A stretch of DNA of 64,000 nucleotides. It comes from Streptomyces sp. DG1A-41 (GTDB lineage Bacteria > Actinomycetota > Actinomycetes > Streptomycetales > Streptomycetaceae). Position numbers and translations under genes: made by a program. Positions 43,000 to 51,492 of this stretch are shown piece by piece. The stretch covers positions 2,379,001 to 2,443,000 of the forward strand of contig NZ_CP146350.1 of NCBI RefSeq assembly GCF_037055355.1. The letters are read 5' to 3'. Every line of letters begins with the position of its first letter. Position 1 is the stretch's first letter. The notes under the pieces were generated by a model. The model worked only from the letters and a program-made list of their open reading frames with translations. It did no database searches and was not told the DNA's origin.

Positions 43000-43206
43000 T
43001 CAGCCGGTTCGGCGTATCCCCCCGATGAACGCCGCCCAGGCGGAGGGGGCGAGGAGCAGAGCCGGGCCGGTGGGATTCTTGCTGTCGCGGACGGGGACGA
43101 TGCCGGGGGTGTTGTCGGCGAACTCCAGGCAGTCTCCCCCCTGACCATTGCTGTGCGTACTTTTGCGCCACCTGGCGCTGCTCAGGTCGGTTCGCGCGGC
43201 GCGCAT
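43000..43206 (-). CDS. DUF397 protein (Scr2-like partner of XRE regulator)
   Basis: 68 residues. The DUF397 signature is complete: RWRKSTHSNGQGGDCLEFAD, VPVRDSKNPTGPALLLAPSAWAAFIGGIR. It starts 3 bp after the stop of the upstream XRE gene, so they are cotranscribed. In S. coelicolor the homologous pair Scr1/Scr2 works as a two-gene regulatory unit affecting antibiotic production and resembles a toxin-antitoxin arrangement. Confidence 0.92.
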   Translation of the reverse strand: MRAARTDLSSARWRKSTHSNGQGGDCLEFADNTPGIVPVRDSKNPTGPALLLAPSAWAAFIGGIRRTG

Positions 43207-43209
43207 GAG

Positions 43210-44028
43210 CTACTCCTCCATCGCGGAACGGATCACGGCCAGAGACTCGTCAGGAGGGAGGGCCTTGGCCTGGAGCAGATCGTAGGCCAGGGCATACTCG
43301 GCGACCTCCTCCGGCGTCTCCACCAGCTCCCCGGAGTGCGAACCTTCGGTGTAGGCCACGTCGGGCCCACGCTCGAAGCCCAGGAGGGTCAACGACCCTC
43401 CCATGACCGGGTGTTCGCCCTGCCCGAAGGGCAGTACCTGTACGACCACGTGCGGAGTCCGCGCCATGCGGAGCACATGTGCCAACTGCTCGCGCATCAC
43501 CGCGCGGCCTCCGACGGGGCGGCGAAGCACCGCCTCGTCCAGGATGCACCACAGCAGCGGCGGAGCACTCCGCTCGAGAATCGCCTGCCGCTCAAGTCGG
43601 GCTGTCACCAGCTCCTCAACCTCGGCGTCGGTGTCACGAGGGCGGCTGATGCGCAGCAGGGCACGTGCGTAAGCCTCCGTTTGGAGGAGACCGGGCACAG
43701 CTTGCGCCATGTACTTGAGCATCCTGGTCGCCTTGGCCTCGTACTCCACGAACTTCCGCGCCCAGTCCGGGATCGGCGTCCGCTTGATGTGGCCCCACAG
43801 GTCGATGAGGTCGCCGTCCGCGCCGAGAATCGCGTCGAGTTTGGCGTTGACGTCTTCGGGCGGGGTCTCCTTGCCCAGCTCGAACTGGGCGATACGGCTG
43901 TGCGCGACGGGGATCTTGTCGCCGAGCTGGCGCTGGGTGAAGCCGGCGCGGATGCGGAGCTTGCGCAGCTTCACGCCGTAGAGGGCGGGGAGCGAGATGG
44001 ACGGGTCGAGTTCCTTCGGCGCGGGCAT
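43210..44028 (-). CDS. XRE-family regulator with DUF5753 domain (Scr1-like)
   Basis: 272 residues from ATG 44028 (MPAPKELDPSIS). Helix-turn-helix: VKLRKLRIRAGFTQRQLGDKI and VAHSRIAQFELGKETPPED (residues ~20-60). The rest is DUF5753: WARKFVEYEAKATRMLKYMA, VPGLLQTEAYARALL, LWCILDEAVLRRPVGG, VVVQVLPFGQGEHPVMGGSLTLL. It forms an operon with the DUF397 gene and is divergent from a 94-residue protein gene. These regulators probably sense a small signal or the DUF397 partner. Confidence 0.9.
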   Translation of the reverse strand: MPAPKELDPSISLPALYGVKLRKLRIRAGFTQRQLGDKIPVAHSRIAQFELGKETPPEDVNAKLDAILGADGDLIDLWGHIKRTPIPDWARKFVEYEAKATRMLKYMAQAVPGLLQTEAYARALLRISRPRDTDAEVEELVTARLERQAILERSAPPLLWCILDEAVLRRPVGGRAVMREQLAHVLRMARTPHVVVQVLPFGQGEHPVMGGSLTLLGFERGPDVAYTEGSHSGELVETPEEVAEYALAYDLLQAKALPPDESLAVIRSAMEE

Positions 44029-44146
44029 CGCTGACCCCCGTTTTCGTTCCGGCACCGCGAAAACCGTTACCCCTGGTGATCGTAGCCGTACGCACCGATG
44101 CTCATGGGTGGAAGTCGCGATCAGCACGAGAGAGGTGCGGGCAGAC

Positions 44147-44431
44147 ATGGCAAGGGCGGAGCGCAGGACAGACGGTGCGAGGAATGCACAGATTTGGGAC
44201 GCGAAGGCGGCGAGCGACGAACTGGGCGCGGCCCTCGCCGAAGTGGGCGTCCTGCTGCCGTCCCTGGGACTGGACACCGTCTGCCTCGCAAGCGACTACC
44301 TGCCGCCCCTTGTGGATCTCGGACGCTGCACCCCGGGCACGGCCCGGAAGTTGGCCGCGGCTCTGCGGGAGAACGAGCTGCTCGCCAGGGTCCGGGAGGC
44401 GAACCGGCGAAGCGTCAACCGTCTTCGATAG
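44147..44431 (+). CDS. Small protein divergent from the XRE-DUF397 pair
   Basis: 94 residues from ATG 44147 (GAGAGGTGCGGG upstream); an in-frame GTG at 44108 would add 13 residues. The sequence SDELGAALAEVGVLLPSLGL, CLASDYLPPLVDLGRCTPGTARKLAAAL is clearly protein-like, alpha-helical and soluble, and the codon use fits Streptomyces. I recall similar genes beside DUF5753 regulators but no function. The ~120 bp divergent spacer should hold promoters for both units. Confidence 0.7.
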   Translation: MARAERRTDGARNAQIWDAKAASDELGAALAEVGVLLPSLGLDTVCLASDYLPPLVDLGRCTPGTARKLAAALRENELLARVREANRRSVNRLR

Positions 44432-44467
44432 CTCGCCCGGCAAGCGTGAGCACGCGCGCCGGGCAGC
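44429..44467. terminator. Imperfect hairpin between convergent genes
   Basis: AGCTCGCCCGGC (44429-44440) pairs with GCCGGGC-AGCT (44457-44467) with one bulged base; located between the small protein gene and the convergent amylase gene. Confidence 0.45.
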
Positions 44468-44482
44468 TCGTCGCGAGGCGGC

Positions 44483-45852
44483 TCAGCAGCTGGACTTGCC
44501 GGCGTGGATCGCCAGGGCGGTGTTGGAGCCCAGGGTGGCGGTGAACTGTCCGCCGGAGTTCACCGTCACCGTCGTGTTGTTCTGGACATTGCAGTACGTC
44601 CCCGCAGGCAGCGACGTCTGGTACGTCCGGCTCAGCGAGCCCGGCTCGTGGTTGATGGCCACGAACCCCTTGCCGCCCCGGCCGAAGGCGATGGCGTCGC
44701 CGCCGTTGTCCCACCAGTCGGTGACCGGCTCGCCGCGTGTGGCGTTGCGGAAGCCGACCATGGACCTGATCTCCGGCCAGTTGTGCTGGCACTTCCAGCC
44801 GTCCTGCCAGCAGGCGTTCACCTGGCCGCCGTTCGGCGGGCCGGCGTCGTGGTCGGTGAACTCGTACCCGGAGTTGATGTCGGGGGCGCCGTAGGGCCAG
44901 GCGAGCATGAACACGTGGGCCAGGGTGTAGTTGGCGCCGTCCTTGTAGTTCAGCGTGGAGCCGTTGCGCTCGGTGTCGTGGTTGTCGACGAAGACGCCGG
45001 CCACAGAGCTGTCCATATAGCCCCAGCCCTCGCCGTAGTTCTTCAGATAGGCGAGGTTCTCGTTGTTGAAGACCCGCTCGAGGTCGTAGGCGTAGCGGAA
45101 CTCCTGGACGTCGCCGTTGCCGGTGTACTCGGTGGGCTGGACGGCCTCGCCGCTGCCGTAGATGACCTCCTGCTTCCAGTACGCCGACGGATCGCTCAGC
45201 CTGGACTTGATGTTCGCCAGGTCGGCGGCGTCCATGTGCTTGGCCGCGTCGACGCGGAAGCCGTCCACGCCGAGGGAGAGCAGGTCGTTCATGTACCCGG
45301 CTATGGCCCCGCGGACGTAGCCCTCCCCCGTGTCCAGGTCGGCGAGGCCGACCAGTTCGCAGCGCTGGACGTTCCAGCGGTCCTGGTAGTTGCTGATATG
45401 GCTCGTGCAGTCGTCGAAGTCGTACGAGGAGTACAGGCCGGGGTAGTCGTACTTCGTGTACGACGAGCCGCCGGTGCCGGTGCCGTTGCCCGCCGACATG
45501 TGGTTGACGACCGTGTCGACGACGACCTTCACACCGGCCGCGTGGCAGGTGTTCACCATGTTCCGGAAGGCCGCGCGGTCACCGAGCCGCCGGCGATCTT
45601 GTAGCTGACCGGCTGGTACGACGTCCACCACTGCGGGCCCTGTATGTGCTCGGCGGGCGGGGAGACCTGGACGTAGCCATATCCGGCGGGCCCGAGGGTG
45701 GTGGTGCACTCGCGGGCGACGGAGGCGTACTTCCACTCGAAGAGGACGGCGGTGACGTCCTTGGTGCCAGGTGGGGAGGCCTGTGCGCCAGTCGGGGTCA
45801 TGACAACCGCAGCCGCGAGCGCGACGGCGGCGGAGAGGTGTCTGCGTGCCAT
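44483..45852 (-). CDS. amlB: Secreted alpha-amylase (GH13), one frameshift at ~45590
   Basis: 456 residues after restoring one base. Signal peptide [23 protein letters not shown], then [36 protein letters not shown] typical of Streptomyces and animal-type amylases. Catalytic sites: [12 protein letters not shown], nucleophile Asp in [12 protein letters not shown], acid Glu in [10 protein letters not shown], Asp in [11 protein letters not shown]. The C-terminal beta-domain ends [12 protein letters not shown]; no starch-binding module. At ~45590 the sense strand reads GCCGGCGGCTCGG where GCCGGCCGGCTCGG would restore [14 protein letters not shown] MalR-type site precedes the gene. The symbol follows the S. 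coelicolor gene at this position and is tentative. Confidence 0.82.
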
Positions 45853-45879
45853 GTGGGGTTTCCTTCTTCGTTGAAGGTT

Positions 45880-45906
45880 CTTGCTGCAAGGTCCAGAAAC
45901 CTTGCG
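45880..45906. promoter_or_regulatory. MalR-type operator upstream of alpha-amylase
   Basis: CTTGCTGCAAG (45880-45890) is a near-perfect palindrome, followed by CCTTGCGG (45899-45906). Such CTTGC/GCAAG repeats are the known MalR/Reg1 sites in Streptomyces amylase promoters; it lies 28 bp before the start codon. Confidence 0.65.
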
Positions 45907-45971
45907 GTGACGCAGATGGTAAAGGCCCGCCACCCGGAAGGGCAGCGGGCCGTGCGAAATTCAACGGAGAA

Positions 45972-47669
45972 TCAGGCGGTGACGGCGGTGGTCCACCACA
46001 CCGTGGTGTCGGCGGGCACCTTCGCCTCGTCGTCGACCTCGACGATCTCCCCGCTCGCGACCAGCACCCGGCCGTACGCCGGCATCGCCACCGACTCGCC
46101 GGTGGTGTTGGCGACACACACGAACTCCCCGCGCCGGAAGGCGAGCACGCCCTCGGGCGCCCGCAGCCACTCCACGGAGGAGCCGGCGCCGAGGTCGGAC
46201 TGCTCGCGGCGCACGGCGAGCGCGGCCCGGTACAGCTCCAGGGTCGAGCCGGGCTCGCCGGTCTGCGCCTCGACGCTCAGCTCGCCCCAGCCCTTCGGCT
46301 GCGGCAGCCAGCTGCCACCGTCACCGAAGCCGTACGAGGACCCGGTCCGGGTCCACGGGATCGGCACCCGGCACCCGTCACGGAAGCCGTCCTGGCCCGC
46401 GCCCCGGAAGTACGCCGGGTCCTGGCGCACCTCGTCCGGCAGGTCGACGACGTCCGGAAGGCCCAGCTCCTCGCCCTGGTAGATGTAGGCCGAGCCGGGC
46501 AGCGCGAGCATCAGCAGGGTCGCGGCCCGGGCCCTGCGCAGGCCCAGGTCCCGGTCGCCGGCCAGGCGGATCTGGGTGCCGAGGCCGGGCGGGTTGGCGA
46601 AGCGGGTGGCGTGCCGGGTCACGTCGTGGTTGGACAGGACCCAGGTGGCCGGGGCGCCGACCGGGCGCATGGCCTCCAAGGTGCGGTCGATGACCTCGCG
46701 CATCTCCGCGGCGTCCCAGTGCGTACTGAGGTACTGGAAGTTGAAGGCCTGGTGCAGTTCGTCCGGGCGGACGTAGTTGGCGGTGCGCTCGATGGTCGGG
46801 GTCCATGCCTCCGCGACGAAGATGCGGTCGCCCGCGTACTCGTCGAGGATCAGCCGCCACTGCCGGTAGATCTCGTGCACCCCGTCCTGGTCGAAGAACG
46901 GCATGACATCGTTGCCCAGCAGCTTCACCTGGTCATGGGATCCAAGGTCGGGCAGCCCCTCCGCCTTCACCAGACCGTGGGCGACATCGATCCGGAAGCC
47001 GTCGACGCCCATGTCCAGCCAGAAGCGCAGGATGGAACGGAACTCGTCGCCCACCGCCGGGTGCTCCCAGTTGAAGTCGGGCTGCTCGGGGGCGAAGAGA
47101 TGCAGGTACCACTCGCCGGGCGTGCCGTCGGGTTCGGTGACCCGGGTCCAGGCCGGGCCGCCGAAGATCGACTCCCAGTCGTTGGGCGGCAGTTCGCCGT
47201 TCTTCCCCTTGCCGGGGCGGAAGTGGTAGCGGTCCCGCAGCGGGGAGCCCGGGCCCTCCGCGACGGCCCGCTTGAACCACTCGTGCTGGTCGGAGGAGTG
47301 GTTGGGCACGAGGTCGACGATGATCCTGAGGCCCAGCTCGTGGGCGTCGCGGATCAGCGCGTCGGCGTCCAGGAGGTTGCCGAACATCGGGTCGACGGCC
47401 CGGTAGTCGGCGACGTCGTAGCCGGCGTCGGCCTGCGGCGAGGCGTAGAAGGGGCTGAGCCACACGGCGTCCACGCCGAGGTCGCGCAGGTACGGCAGAC
47501 GGGTGCGGACACCTTCCAGGTCACCCATGCCGTCGCCGTTGCTGTCGGCGAAGCTGCGCGGGTACACCTGGTAGATCACCGCGTCCCGCCACCAGTCGCG
47601 ACGCTTGGCGACGGTGGCGACGGCCGATGCGGAAGTGGGGGTCGGGGCGGCTGAGTGGTGCTGGCTCAT
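45972..47669 (-). CDS. aglA: Cytoplasmic alpha-glucosidase AglA (GH13)
   Basis: 565 residues from ATG 47669 (AAGGACGAC upstream); an ATG at 47702 would add 11 residues but has no RBS. No signal peptide. GH13_23/30-type motifs: [39 protein letters not shown], nucleophile in [11 protein letters not shown], acid in [10 protein letters not shown], Asp in [13 protein letters not shown], and [11 protein letters not shown]. It hydrolyses maltose and maltodextrins after import by MalEFG. It lies directly after malEFG on the same strand but behind a strong hairpin, so its expression may be partly separate. Confidence 0.93.
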   Translation of the reverse strand: MSQHHSAAPTPTSASAVATVAKRRDWWRDAVIYQVYPRSFADSNGDGMGDLEGVRTRLPYLRDLGVDAVWLSPFYASPQADAGYDVADYRAVDPMFGNLLDADALIRDAHELGLRIIVDLVPNHSSDQHEWFKRAVAEGPGSPLRDRYHFRPGKGKNGELPPNDWESIFGGPAWTRVTEPDGTPGEWYLHLFAPEQPDFNWEHPAVGDEFRSILRFWLDMGVDGFRIDVAHGLVKAEGLPDLGSHDQVKLLGNDVMPFFDQDGVHEIYRQWRLILDEYAGDRIFVAEAWTPTIERTANYVRPDELHQAFNFQYLSTHWDAAEMREVIDRTLEAMRPVGAPATWVLSNHDVTRHATRFANPPGLGTQIRLAGDRDLGLRRARAATLLMLALPGSAYIYQGEELGLPDVVDLPDEVRQDPAYFRGAGQDGFRDGCRVPIPWTRTGSSYGFGDGGSWLPQPKGWGELSVEAQTGEPGSTLELYRAALAVRREQSDLGAGSSVEWLRAPEGVLAFRRGEFVCVANTTGESVAMPAYGRVLVASGEIVEVDDEAKVPADTTVWWTTAVTA

Positions 47670-47723
47670 GTCGTCCTTGATACGTAACAGAGAGGTGGTC
47701 ATGTGAGGCGTGGGGTGGGGTGA

Positions 47724-47772
47724 CGAGGCGGCCGCGGCACAGCGGGGTCGGATGGGTACCGCGGCCGCCTCG
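47724..47772 (-). terminator. 14-bp hairpin between malG and aglA
   Basis: CGAGGCGGCCGCGG (47724-47737) is the reverse complement of bases 47759-47772, with a 21-base loop. It probably ends or attenuates the malEFG transcript. Confidence 0.7.
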
Positions 47773-47814
47773 GGCTTGTGGAGTGCGGTTCGGCAGTGCC
47801 CCGAGGGGCGCGCG

Positions 47815-48723
47815 TCATCCCTTCGTGCCACCGGCGGTAAGCCCGGTCACCAGGTTCTTCTGCACGAGGTAGAAGAACGCGGCGGCCGGTATGGCGATCA
47901 GGACCGCGGTCGCGGCCATGAGATTGCGCTGGGCGTCGTGCTCGCTCACGAACGTCTGGAGACCGACGGCAAACGTGTACTTGTCGTCGCTCAGCAGGAA
48001 CGTGGAAGCGAACGCGACCTCACCGAAGGCCGTGAGGAAGCTGTAGAACGCCGCGACCGCGAGGCCCGGCCTGGCCAGCGGCAGGATCAGCCGCGCGAAC
48101 GTGCCGAAGGGGGTCAGCCCGTCGACGCGCCCGGCCTCGTCGATCTCGAACGGGATGGTGTCGAAATAGCCCTTCATCAGCCAGGCGCAGTACGGCACGA
48201 TCGTGGTGCAGTTGACAAGGATGAGACCAAGGTAGCTGTCGATGAGCCGGAGATCGGAGAGGATCTGGTACATCGGCACGATCAGTACCGCGATCGGGAA
48301 CATCTGGGTGACCAGCAGCACCCACATCAGCTTCCGGTAGCCGGGGAACCGCATGCGGGACACCGCGTAGCCGGTGGACGCGGCGACGACGACGCCGATC
48401 AGCGTCGTGCCCAGCACCACGACCAGCGTGCTCTTCAGCCAGTCGAAGAAGCTGGTGTCCTGGAGGACGAACGCGTAGTTGTCGAGCGTCATCTTGCCCC
48501 AGATGCGTCCGGGGTGGAGGTAGTCGTCCTTGTCCGGGCCGAGGGACAGGAAGAGCAGCCAGGCGATCGGGAAGAGCGCGGTCAGGCTCGCGCCGATCAG
48601 GATCGCGTGCGAGACGAGGGAGGCCCCGCGGCTCTGCTCGCCGCGGCGGCGGACCTTGCGGGGTACGTCGGCGGGGCGCCGCCCGGTGTCCGCGGCGGAG
48701 GTCTCGACGGTGGTCGTACTCAT
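47815..48723 (-). CDS. malG: Maltose/maltodextrin ABC transporter permease MalG
   Basis: 302 residues, start preceded by CAGGAGTCC. A ~30-residue soluble head is followed by six TM helices (SHAILIGASLTALFPIAWLLFL the first). The EAA loop that contacts the ATPase is EIDEAGRVDGLTPFGTFARLILPLARPG. It starts 14 bp after malF. No ATPase gene is present in the operon: in Streptomyces the shared MsiK protein energises MalEFG, so this permease must dock to a subunit encoded elsewhere. Confidence 0.95.
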   Translation of the reverse strand: MSTTTVETSAADTGRRPADVPRKVRRRGEQSRGASLVSHAILIGASLTALFPIAWLLFLSLGPDKDDYLHPGRIWGKMTLDNYAFVLQDTSFFDWLKSTLVVVLGTTLIGVVVAASTGYAVSRMRFPGYRKLMWVLLVTQMFPIAVLIVPMYQILSDLRLIDSYLGLILVNCTTIVPYCAWLMKGYFDTIPFEIDEAGRVDGLTPFGTFARLILPLARPGLAVAAFYSFLTAFGEVAFASTFLLSDDKYTFAVGLQTFVSEHDAQRNLMAATAVLIAIPAAAFFYLVQKNLVTGLTAGGTKG

Positions 48724-48737
48724 TTCGGACTCCTGCC

Positions 48738-49742
48738 TCAAATCGCGAGCTGCTGCTCGTTGCGGTTCAGCCAGCGGCGGTAGAAGGAGGTGAAGACGAT
48801 CAGGATGGACAGGAGCAGGATTCCGTACGCGGCGGACTGCGCGTAGTCGCGCGGCTGCTGTCCGAAGCCCAGCTGGTAGGCCCAGGTCACGAGGATCTGG
48901 GCGTCCGGGGCGGTGTTGCCGAACAGCAGGAAGATGATGGCGAACTGGTTGAAGGTCCAGATGACGCCGAGCAGGACGACCGTGGTGCTGACGGACCTGA
49001 GGCCGGGCAGGGTGACGTAGCGGAACCGCTGCCAGGCGCTCGCGCCGTCCATCTCGGACGCCTCGTACAGGCTCGCGTCGATGGACTGGAGGCCGCCGAG
49101 GAGCGAGACCATCATGAACGGCACGCCGCACCAGGTGTTGACCATGATCGCGGAGAACCGCTGCCAGAAGGTGTCCTCCAGCCACGACGGTGTCGGCAGG
49201 TGCAGGAATTCCAGGCCGCTGTTGATGATGCCGCCGTCGGCGAGCATGAACCGCCAGCCGAAGACGGTGACGAAGGTCGGCACCGCCCAGGGCAGCACCA
49301 GGATCATCCGGTAGAGGGTGCGGCCGCGCAGCTTCTGGTTGAGCAGCAGGGCGAGCCCGAGGCCGATGCCGTAGTGCAGGGTGACGCAGGCCGCCGTCCA
49401 GAAGATCGTCCACAGGAAGTGCGACCAGAAGCGGTCGTACGCCGTCGGGCCCCACAGGATGTCGGCGTAGTTGTCCAGGCCGATGAACTCGTAGGTGGCG
49501 TCGATCTCGTTGACGCCGATCGTGCGGGCGGTGTTGAGGCTGGTGGCGTCGGTGAGCGTGAGGTACAGGCCGTACGCCAGCGGGTACAGAACGAGGACGC
49601 CGAGGACGACCGCCACCGGGGCGATCATCGCGTAGGCGTACCAGTGCTTGTGGAAGCCGTTCTTCAGCCGCCGGCCCGGCCCGGGCCGCGGTTCCCGCGC
49701 ACCGCGCCGCTTGCCGGTCGCTCGGTCGATGACGACGGTCAT
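48738..49742 (-). CDS. malF: Maltose/maltodextrin ABC transporter permease MalF
   Basis: 334 residues. The cytoplasmic start (TGKRRGAREPRPGPGRRLKN) leads to six TM helices; MIAPVAVVLGVLVLYPLAYGLYL is the first. The EAA loop is EASEMDGASAWQRFRYVTLPGL. It forms the heterodimeric channel with MalG. Unlike E. coli MalF it has no large periplasmic insertion. It follows malE across a 127-bp spacer that contains a very strong palindrome. Confidence 0.95.
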   Translation of the reverse strand: MTVVIDRATGKRRGAREPRPGPGRRLKNGFHKHWYAYAMIAPVAVVLGVLVLYPLAYGLYLTLTDATSLNTARTIGVNEIDATYEFIGLDNYADILWGPTAYDRFWSHFLWTIFWTAACVTLHYGIGLGLALLLNQKLRGRTLYRMILVLPWAVPTFVTVFGWRFMLADGGIINSGLEFLHLPTPSWLEDTFWQRFSAIMVNTWCGVPFMMVSLLGGLQSIDASLYEASEMDGASAWQRFRYVTLPGLRSVSTTVVLLGVIWTFNQFAIIFLLFGNTAPDAQILVTWAYQLGFGQQPRDYAQSAAYGILLLSILIVFTSFYRRWLNRNEQQLAI

Positions 49743-49810
49743 GGTTCGACACCTTCTGGATGTTCAAGGAGGTCAAGGGGGCTGCCCAGCCCGGGCGCAG
49801 GCGCAGGCCG

Positions 49811-49862
49811 GTGGCCGCCGGATCCCCTCCCCCATGACCGGGGGAGGGGATCCGGCGGCCAC
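49811..49862 (-). terminator. 23-bp perfect palindrome between malE and malF
   Basis: Bases 49811-49833 and 49840-49862 are exact reverse complements around ATGACC. It begins 8 bp after the malE stop. It likely stabilises malE mRNA or attenuates transcription so that more binding protein than permease is made. Confidence 0.8.
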
Positions 49863-49869
49863 ACGGCGG

Positions 49870-51138
49870 TCACTTGGAGAAGTCCGGCACCAGCTTGGCG
49901 ATGGCCGTCTCGGCGTCTCCGAGGCCCTTGTCCAGGGACTCCTTGCCGCCCGCGATCTCGATCAGCTCGTCGTCGAGCGGGCCCCACAGCGAGCTGTACT
50001 CGGGCAGCGCCGGTCGCGGCTGGGCGGAGGAGAGCACGCCCTGGTAGCCGGCGATGCCGGGGTCGGCCTTGACCTCGGCGGTGTAGGCGTCCTCGCGCGT
50101 GGGGAGCGTGGAGTTCTTCAGCGCGATGGTCTCCTGGGCCTTCGCCGACGTCATGAAGTTGACGAACTTCAGCGAGGCCTTCTGGTGGGCCGCGTCGGAG
50201 CCGGCGTAGACGGAGAGGTTGTGGCCGCCGGTCGGGGCGCCCGCCTTACCGGTGGAGCCGGCCGGGACGGTGGCGATGCCGAGGTTGTTCCTGTCCTTGA
50301 AGGCCGAGCCCTTGTAGAAGTTCGTGATCTCCCAGGGGCCCTGGATGATCGAGGCGACCTTGCCGCTGACGAACGCCTCCTGGATGTGGGCGTAGGCGTC
50401 GGCGGTGGTGTCGGCCTTGTGCAGGCCCTTGCCGCTGAAGAGGCTCTGCCAGGTGCCGTAGGCCTTCTTGGCGGCGGGCGAGGTGACGGTGATCTTCTTG
50501 GCGTCGACATCGACGGTGTCGGTGCCCTCGCCGTAGAGGAAGGACTGGGCGTAGTAGGCCTGGGTGGAGCCCCAGTAGCCGTCGACGCCGGTCTTGTCCT
50601 TGATGATGGCGGCGGCCTTCTTCAGGTCGTCCCAGGTCTTGGGGGCCTCGACGCCGGCCTTCTCGAACAGTTCCTTGTTGTAGACGAGGGCGAGGGTGTC
50701 CGTGGTGAAGGGGACGCCGTAGGTCTTGCCGTCGTACGTGGCCTGCTCGATCAGGCTGGGCTGGAACTTGTCCTGCTCGGCTAGGGCCTCGGTGCCCTCC
50801 AGCGGCGCGAAGAAGCCCTTCTTGGCGAAGGCCGGGGTCCAGCCGACCTCGGAACGCAGCACGTCGGGGGCGCCCTTGGAACCGGCGGCGGTGTCGAACT
50901 TGTTCTGCGCCTGGTCGAACGGGACGTTGACGTAGTTGACCTTGATGTCCTTGTTGGCGGCCTCGAACTCCTTGACCAGGGCCCGGTACGTCGGCGCCTC
51001 GTTGGTGGCGTTGGAGGTGTCCCACCAGGTGATGGTGACCGGACCGTCGGCCTCGTCGCCGCTGCCGCTTCCGCCGCACGCCGTCGCCGCCAGGGCGAGG
51101 GACGCCACCAGCGCGGTGGCCGCTATGCCACGCCGCAT
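49870..51138 (-). CDS. malE: Maltose/maltodextrin-binding lipoprotein MalE
   Basis: 422 residues. Signal [23 protein letters not shown] with lipobox LAATAC (Cys21), so the protein is anchored outside. The mature part has the SBP_1 fold: VTITWWDTSNATNEAPTYRALVKEFEAANKDIKVNYVNVPFDQAQ, GVPFTTDTLALVYNKELFEKAG, KVASIIQGPWEITNF and the C-terminal ALPEYSSLWGPLDDELIEIAGG. It delivers maltose and maltodextrins to MalFG. Divergent from malR with MalR-type sites between them. Confidence 0.96.
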   Translation of the reverse strand: MRRGIAATALVASLALAATACGGSGSGDEADGPVTITWWDTSNATNEAPTYRALVKEFEAANKDIKVNYVNVPFDQAQNKFDTAAGSKGAPDVLRSEVGWTPAFAKKGFFAPLEGTEALAEQDKFQPSLIEQATYDGKTYGVPFTTDTLALVYNKELFEKAGVEAPKTWDDLKKAAAIIKDKTGVDGYWGSTQAYYAQSFLYGEGTDTVDVDAKKITVTSPAAKKAYGTWQSLFSGKGLHKADTTADAYAHIQEAFVSGKVASIIQGPWEITNFYKGSAFKDRNNLGIATVPAGSTGKAGAPTGGHNLSVYAGSDAAHQKASLKFVNFMTSAKAQETIALKNSTLPTREDAYTAEVKADPGIAGYQGVLSSAQPRPALPEYSSLWGPLDDELIEIAGGKESLDKGLGDAETAIAKLVPDFSK

Positions 51139-51240
51139 GAGTTCTCCTTGAGGGTGAAAGCCCGTTTTCGTGCTGCCGACTGCGCCGTTGGCCGCCGGGC
51201 GTCGGTGAGATTAGCCGCGCTGGAAGGAGTCGCGAAGGAC

Positions 51241-51373
51241 CTTGCAGCAAAAAGATGCAAGGGGTGCGGATGGTTATCCCGCCGTAACCTCGCCCCGACT
51301 GGTATGGAACCGGGATTTCCGGCTGTTCGGCAGGTGGTCGGACAGTTGTGCAAGACTCTGCAAGTACTTGCAC
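51241..51373. promoter_or_regulatory. malE-malR regulatory region with TGCAAG repeats
   Basis: The 354-bp divergent spacer holds two clusters: CTTGCAG at 51241-51247 with ATGCAAG at 51255-51261, and TGCAAG (51349), CTGCAAG (51358), CTTGCAC (51367) within 25 bp. These are the known MalR/Reg1 binding units. A -10-like TACAGT (51479-51484) lies 8 bp before the malR GTG. Confidence 0.75.
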
Positions 51374-51492
51374 GCCGACCACGACTTCGAGGGACCGCGA
51401 TGACCAAGCAACCCGCAGCGGGCCGTGCGCCGGCCCGCACCAGGCGTCCCGTCGGTGTCCAAGCGGAACCCCGGCCGCTACAGTCCAGTCCC

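Noticed and set aside
42728..43171. Minus-strand frames over the region beside the DUF397 gene
   Set aside because: Largely out-of-frame reading of DUF397 and low-information sequence; no conserved motif.
47815..49776. Single 653-codon minus-strand frame covering malG and malF
   Set aside because: Only the malG part (start 48723) is real in this frame; malF is in another frame with its own start and motifs.
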